DNA of 15,795 bases from Nocardioides sp. (lineage in GTDB: Bacteria; Actinomycetota; Actinomycetes; Propionibacteriales; Nocardioidaceae), in contig DOWL01000203.1 in assembly GCA_003519585.1 (NCBI GenBank), positions 330-16,124 of the forward strand, written 5' to 3'. The first letter of the stretch is position 1. Every line of letters starts with the position of its first letter. Below are positions 13,111 to 15,795 of the stretch, piece after piece. Both the position numbers and the translations under genes were made by a program. Under the pieces are notes generated by a model. That model searched no databases, was not told the origin of the DNA, and saw only the letters and a list, made by a program, of their open reading frames with translations.

Positions 13111-13623
13111 ATGACGCCTGCCGAGCTCCTCACCGATGCGTTCGAGCGCATCCATCACACCGCCACGGCCGCGGTGGCCGGCCTCACCGACGACCAGTTG
13201 ACCGCGCGGCCGGACCGCGACGCCAATCCGATCGCCTGGCTGGTCTGGCACCTGACCCGGGTCCAGGACGACCACGTCGCAGAGGTGGCCGGGACCGAGC
13301 AGGTGTGGACCGCGCAGGGCTTCGTCGACCGGTTCGGGCTGCCGCTCGACGCCGCGGCCACCGGATACGGCATGACCAGCGAAGAGGTCGGCCATGTGCG
13401 GGTGAGCGCCGAACTCCTGACGGCTTATCTCGACGCGGTGCACGAGGCGAGCGTCGCCTACCTCGCCGGGCTCACCGCCCAGGATCTCGACCGGATCGTC
13501 GACGAGCGGTGGGATCCGCCGGTCACGCTCGGCGTCCGGCTGATCAGCGTGCTCAGCGACGACCTGCAGCACGCCGGGCAAGCGGCCTACCTACGGGGGC
13601 TCCTCGCCGCGGATCCCGGGTGA
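13111..13623 (+). CDS. DinB-like metal-binding four-helix protein
   Basis: The 170-residue protein looks like a DinB/DUF664-type four-helix bundle: an opening helix ([17 protein letters not shown]), then [35 protein letters not shown] and a last helix [14 protein letters not shown]. The histidines in WHLTR and LQHAGQ sit where the family places its metal ligands. In actinobacteria related proteins include mycothiol-dependent enzymes, but no specific reaction can be assigned. ATG 13111 was chosen because the helix begins right after it; a GTG at 13090 is in frame. Its last 71 bases overlap the 3' end of the convergent MFS gene. Confidence 0.8.
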   Translation: MTPAELLTDAFERIHHTATAAVAGLTDDQLTARPDRDANPIAWLVWHLTRVQDDHVAEVAGTEQVWTAQGFVDRFGLPLDAAATGYGMTSEEVGHVRVSAELLTAYLDAVHEASVAYLAGLTAQDLDRIVDERWDPPVTLGVRLISVLSDDLQHAGQAAYLRGLLAADPG

Positions 13624-14914
13624 TCCGGTAGCGCACGAACGACGGCACCAGCAGCGCCGCCACCACGGTTCCGATCACGACCAGCACGCCACCTCCGGCG
13701 GCCGCTGCCGCCGTACCGACCATGGCTGCTGCCGCGCCATGCACGACGTCGGCGATCCGCGGACCACCTGCGACCACGACGATGAAGACGCCCTGCAGCC
13801 GGCCGCGGACCGCGTCATCCGCGGCGCTCTGGAGCATGCTGGTCCGGAACGCCGCCGAGGCCATGTCGGCCGCGCCGCCGACCACCAGCATGAGCAGCGC
13901 GATCACGAGCATCGTCGTCGCCGCGCGGTCGGCCAGCCCGACCGCCAACCCGAAGCCGATCATCGCGACGCCCCAGACCAGGATGCAGACGATCACCGCC
14001 CGCCCCTGCGCCTCGACCCGCGACACCCACCCGCTGAACACCCCACCCAGGACCGCGCCGGCGGGGATGGCCGCGAACAGCAGCGCGAAGACCAGCCCGC
14101 CGGCCTCGGGTCCGCCGAAGTCGACGTGGGCGATCTCGGGGAACAGCGCCCGCGGCATCCCGAAGATCATCGCGATCAGGTCGACCACGAACGACATGAG
14201 CAGCACCGGCTGGTGACGCAGGTAGGCGAACCCCTCGACGACGGCCCGTACGCCGGGCGTCGTCGTCGCGGCGTCCACCACGGCCAGGCTCGGCAGCCGG
14301 ACCACCGCGATCAGCGTCGCGAAGAGAGTGACCGTGTCGACGAGGTAGAGCCATTCCAGACCGACCACCGGGATCAGGACGCCGGCGAGCAGCGGACCGC
14401 CGATCGCCCCGGCCTGGAAGACGGTCATGTTGAGGGAGTTCGCGGCCGGCAGCAGCTCCAAGGGCAGGATCTTGGGGAGCACCGCGCTCCGGGTCGGCTG
14501 GTTCACCGCGAAGAACGCCTGCTGGACGGCGAACAGGCTCAGCAGGAGCCACACGTTCGTGCCACCGAGCGCGGCCTGCAGCCAGAACAGCCCGCTGGTC
14601 ACGATCAGACCGACCGTCGTGACGACCAGGATCGTGCGCCGGTCGAAGACGTCGGCCAGCGCGCCGCCGTACAACCCGAAGACGATCAGCGGCACCAGCC
14701 CGAAGACACCGGTGAGCCCGACGTACGCCGAGGAGCCGGTGTCGGCGTAGATCTGTGCGGGCACGGCGACCACCGTGAGCTGAGCCCCGACGACGGTCAC
14801 GATGTTGGCCAGCCACAGCCGGCGGAAGTGTTCCTCCTGGAGGGGCCGGGTGTCTGCCACCAGGCTCCTCAGGTCCACCACCCCTCCAGTGTCCGGCGTG
14901 CCACGATGAGTCAT
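13553..14914 (-). CDS. MFS transporter, EntS-like exporter family
   Basis: The 453-residue protein has the twelve-helix layout of the major facilitator superfamily. After [21 protein letters not shown] comes a first helix pair and the loop [17 protein letters not shown], a clear MFS motif [17 protein letters not shown] and [22 protein letters not shown] are typical of the EntS/macrolide-efflux-like branch, and [13 protein letters not shown] lies in the C-half. It probably exports a small molecule by proton exchange; the substrate is unknown. ATG 14914 is used here, but in-frame GTGs at 14881 and 14878 near a GGAGGGG stretch are plausible starts. The 3' end overlaps the DinB-like gene by 71 bp. 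Confidence 0.88.
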   Translation of the reverse strand: MTHRGTPDTGGVVDLRSLVADTRPLQEEHFRRLWLANIVTVVGAQLTVVAVPAQIYADTGSSAYVGLTGVFGLVPLIVFGLYGGALADVFDRRTILVVTTVGLIVTSGLFWLQAALGGTNVWLLLSLFAVQQAFFAVNQPTRSAVLPKILPLELLPAANSLNMTVFQAGAIGGPLLAGVLIPVVGLEWLYLVDTVTLFATLIAVVRLPSLAVVDAATTTPGVRAVVEGFAYLRHQPVLLMSFVVDLIAMIFGMPRALFPEIAHVDFGGPEAGGLVFALLFAAIPAGAVLGGVFSGWVSRVEAQGRAVIVCILVWGVAMIGFGLAVGLADRAATTMLVIALLMLVVGGAADMASAAFRTSMLQSAADDAVRGRLQGVFIVVVAGGPRIADVVHGAAAAMVGTAAAAAGGGVLVVIGTVVAALLVPSFVRYRITRDPRRGAPVGRPLARRAAGRR

Positions 14915-14938
14915 GGCATCGACCCCGGTCCAACCCGC

Positions 14939-15223
14939 ATGAGTGCGAAGGCGGGACCCCTCGACGTGACGTTCGAGGCCAGGTTGGAGGCGTCCGACGC
15001 GCGGGGCGGTTGGACCTATGTCGTGTGGCCCGAGTCGGCCGCGTTCTTCGGAACCCGGGGTCTGGTCAAGGTGCGCGGCAGCGTGGACGGCGTACCGTTC
15101 CAGAGCTCCTTCATGGCCCTCGGCGACGGGCGGCACAAGCTGCCGATGAAGGCGGCGATGCGCGCCGAGGTCGACAAGGGAGCGGGCCAGACCGTCACCA
15201 TCCACCTGGCGGAGCGGCTCTGA
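14939..15223 (+). CDS. DUF1905 domain protein
   Basis: The 94-residue protein is a single DUF1905-like domain: [37 protein letters not shown] as several short fragments of a small beta-barrel, then [23 protein letters not shown] and a terminal VTIHLAERL. The function of the family is unknown. ATG 14939 was chosen because the domain begins soon after; ATG 14906 is in frame but overlaps the likely start of the divergent MFS gene. Its stop overlaps the next ATG (TGATG), so the two DUF1905 genes are coupled. Confidence 0.82.
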   Translation: MSAKAGPLDVTFEARLEASDARGGWTYVVWPESAAFFGTRGLVKVRGSVDGVPFQSSFMALGDGRHKLPMKAAMRAEVDKGAGQTVTIHLAERL

Positions 15224-15660
15224 TGCGGCTGCGACTCGAGCTCGAGGCGACCGGCGCCAACACCGCCGGCTTCCGGATCCCGGACGAGGTCGTCGGGCAA
15301 CTCGGTGGTGGGCGGCGGCCGAAGGTCGTGGTGACCGTCGGCAGCTACACGTGGCGCTCGTCGATCGCGAACATGGGCGGCGAGTTCTGGCTCGGGGTGA
15401 GCCAGGCCAACCGTGCATCGGCGGGTGTGGCCGCGGGCGAGACGCTCGACCTCGACGTGGAGTTGGACACCGCGGAGCGGACCGTCGAGGTGCCGGACGA
15501 CCTGGCCGCCGAGCTGGATCGCGACCCTGGCGCCCGACGGGCCTGGTCGAGCTGGTCCTTCACCCGGCAGAAGGAGGCGGCCCGGCTGCTCACCGAGGCG
15601 AAGAAGCCGGAGACTCGGGCTCGGCGCCTGGAGAGGGTGCTGGCCGAGCTAGCGACCTAG
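15223..15660 (+). CDS. DUF1905 plus YdeI/OmdA-tail protein
   Basis: The 145-residue protein joins a DUF1905 domain (ATGANTAGFRIPDEVV, WRSSIANMGGEFWLGV, NRASAGVAAGETLDLDVEL, VEVPDDLAAEL) to a C-terminal YdeI/OmdA-type segment with WSSWSFTRQKEAARLL and a basic helix (KKPETRARRLERVL). Relatives carry the name bacteriocin-protection, YdeI or OmpD-associated, but that name says little about function in an actinobacterium. It starts on the last base of the upstream stop codon (TGATG) and probably depends on re-initiation. The upstream partner has only the DUF1905 part, so the pair may have come from a duplication. Confidence 0.85.
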   Translation: MRLRLELEATGANTAGFRIPDEVVGQLGGGRRPKVVVTVGSYTWRSSIANMGGEFWLGVSQANRASAGVAAGETLDLDVELDTAERTVEVPDDLAAELDRDPGARRAWSSWSFTRQKEAARLLTEAKKPETRARRLERVLAELAT

Positions 15661-15795
15661 TGCCGCGTGTCGAAAGTTCTTGGGCGCTTCGCGCACTGAA
15701 GCCACGCACCTCGCTTCGTTACCGCAACTCGCTGGACGTACAGGTAGAGCGTCGTTCCGGCGCCTCGCTAGGCACGCACCTTGAGCACGCCAACC
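15661..15795. other. Gene-free end of the window
   Basis: No supported gene lies here. GC content appears lower than in the genes. A small hairpin, GCGC-TTC-GCGC, is at 15684-15694 and could belong to a weak terminator for the DUF1905 pair. A minus-strand frame is open from the window edge to about 15650, but its composition does not look like protein. Confidence 0.5.

Noticed and set aside
13739..14905. Plus-strand open frame opposite the MFS gene, leading into the DUF1905 protein
   Set aside because: It is rich in H, D, R and Q as expected for the antisense of a membrane protein; the real gene starts at 14939 or 14906.
15650..15795. Possible partial minus-strand gene entering from the window end
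   Set aside because: The open frame is short, rich in Cys and Arg, without motifs, and has no visible start.

Overview
The window is dense, GC-rich DNA with frequent GTG starts, 4-base stop/start overlaps and several genes that seem to begin directly at a transcription start. This points to a high-GC actinobacterium. The MCC/HMG-CoA lyase set, Aat, EcsC-like and DUF1905/YdeI-like proteins would fit a Nocardioides-like member of the Propionibacteriales, but that placement is inference from style. No transposase, phage gene, CRISPR array, rRNA or tRNA was seen.

Layout. (1) 1-3232, plus strand: the end of a leucine-catabolism operon. It holds the 3' end of a methylcrotonyl-CoA carboxylase beta subunit, a compact biotin-carboxylase/biotin-carrier alpha subunit and HMG-CoA lyase, which together turn 3-methylcrotonyl-CoA into acetoacetate and acetyl-CoA. 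(2) 3229-6637, plus strand: three genes joined by ATGA overlaps, running on from HMG-CoA lyase. The first and third are paralogous PAPS-type sulfotransferases. The middle one has no P-loop, but its C-terminal half can be aligned by eye with them, so it looks like a degenerate, probably non-catalytic sulfotransferase relative. This cassette is the best candidate for an undescribed system. (3) 6598-7988: an EcsC-family gene (minus) and aat (plus), divergent, with start codons 18 bp apart over what looks like one shared -10 element. (4) 8088-8953: two tandem paralogous small lipoproteins, followed by a nested inverted repeat. (5) 9137-10368, minus: an Fpg/Nei-family DNA glycosylase followed by a single-domain rhodanese. 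(6) 10369-10874: a perfect 28-bp inverted repeat and a small conserved actinobacterial protein. (7) 10875-12077: a stand-alone AAA-type ATPase with a winged-helix tail. (8) 12097-14914: a polytopic membrane protein (minus), a DinB-like protein (plus) and an MFS exporter (minus). (9) 14939-15660: two coupled DUF1905 proteins, the second with a YdeI/OmdA tail, then about 135 bp with no gene seen.

How the parts work together. Only the leucine operon forms a clear pathway. The sulfotransferase trio would probably be made together and may act on one acceptor, plausibly a surface glycan or glycolipid, but nothing in the window names the acceptor. A recurring regulatory theme is a TANNNT-like -10 box exactly six bases before a GTG start (EcsC-like, glycosylase, AAA ATPase; weaker at aat and the membrane protein), the arrangement expected for leaderless mRNAs.
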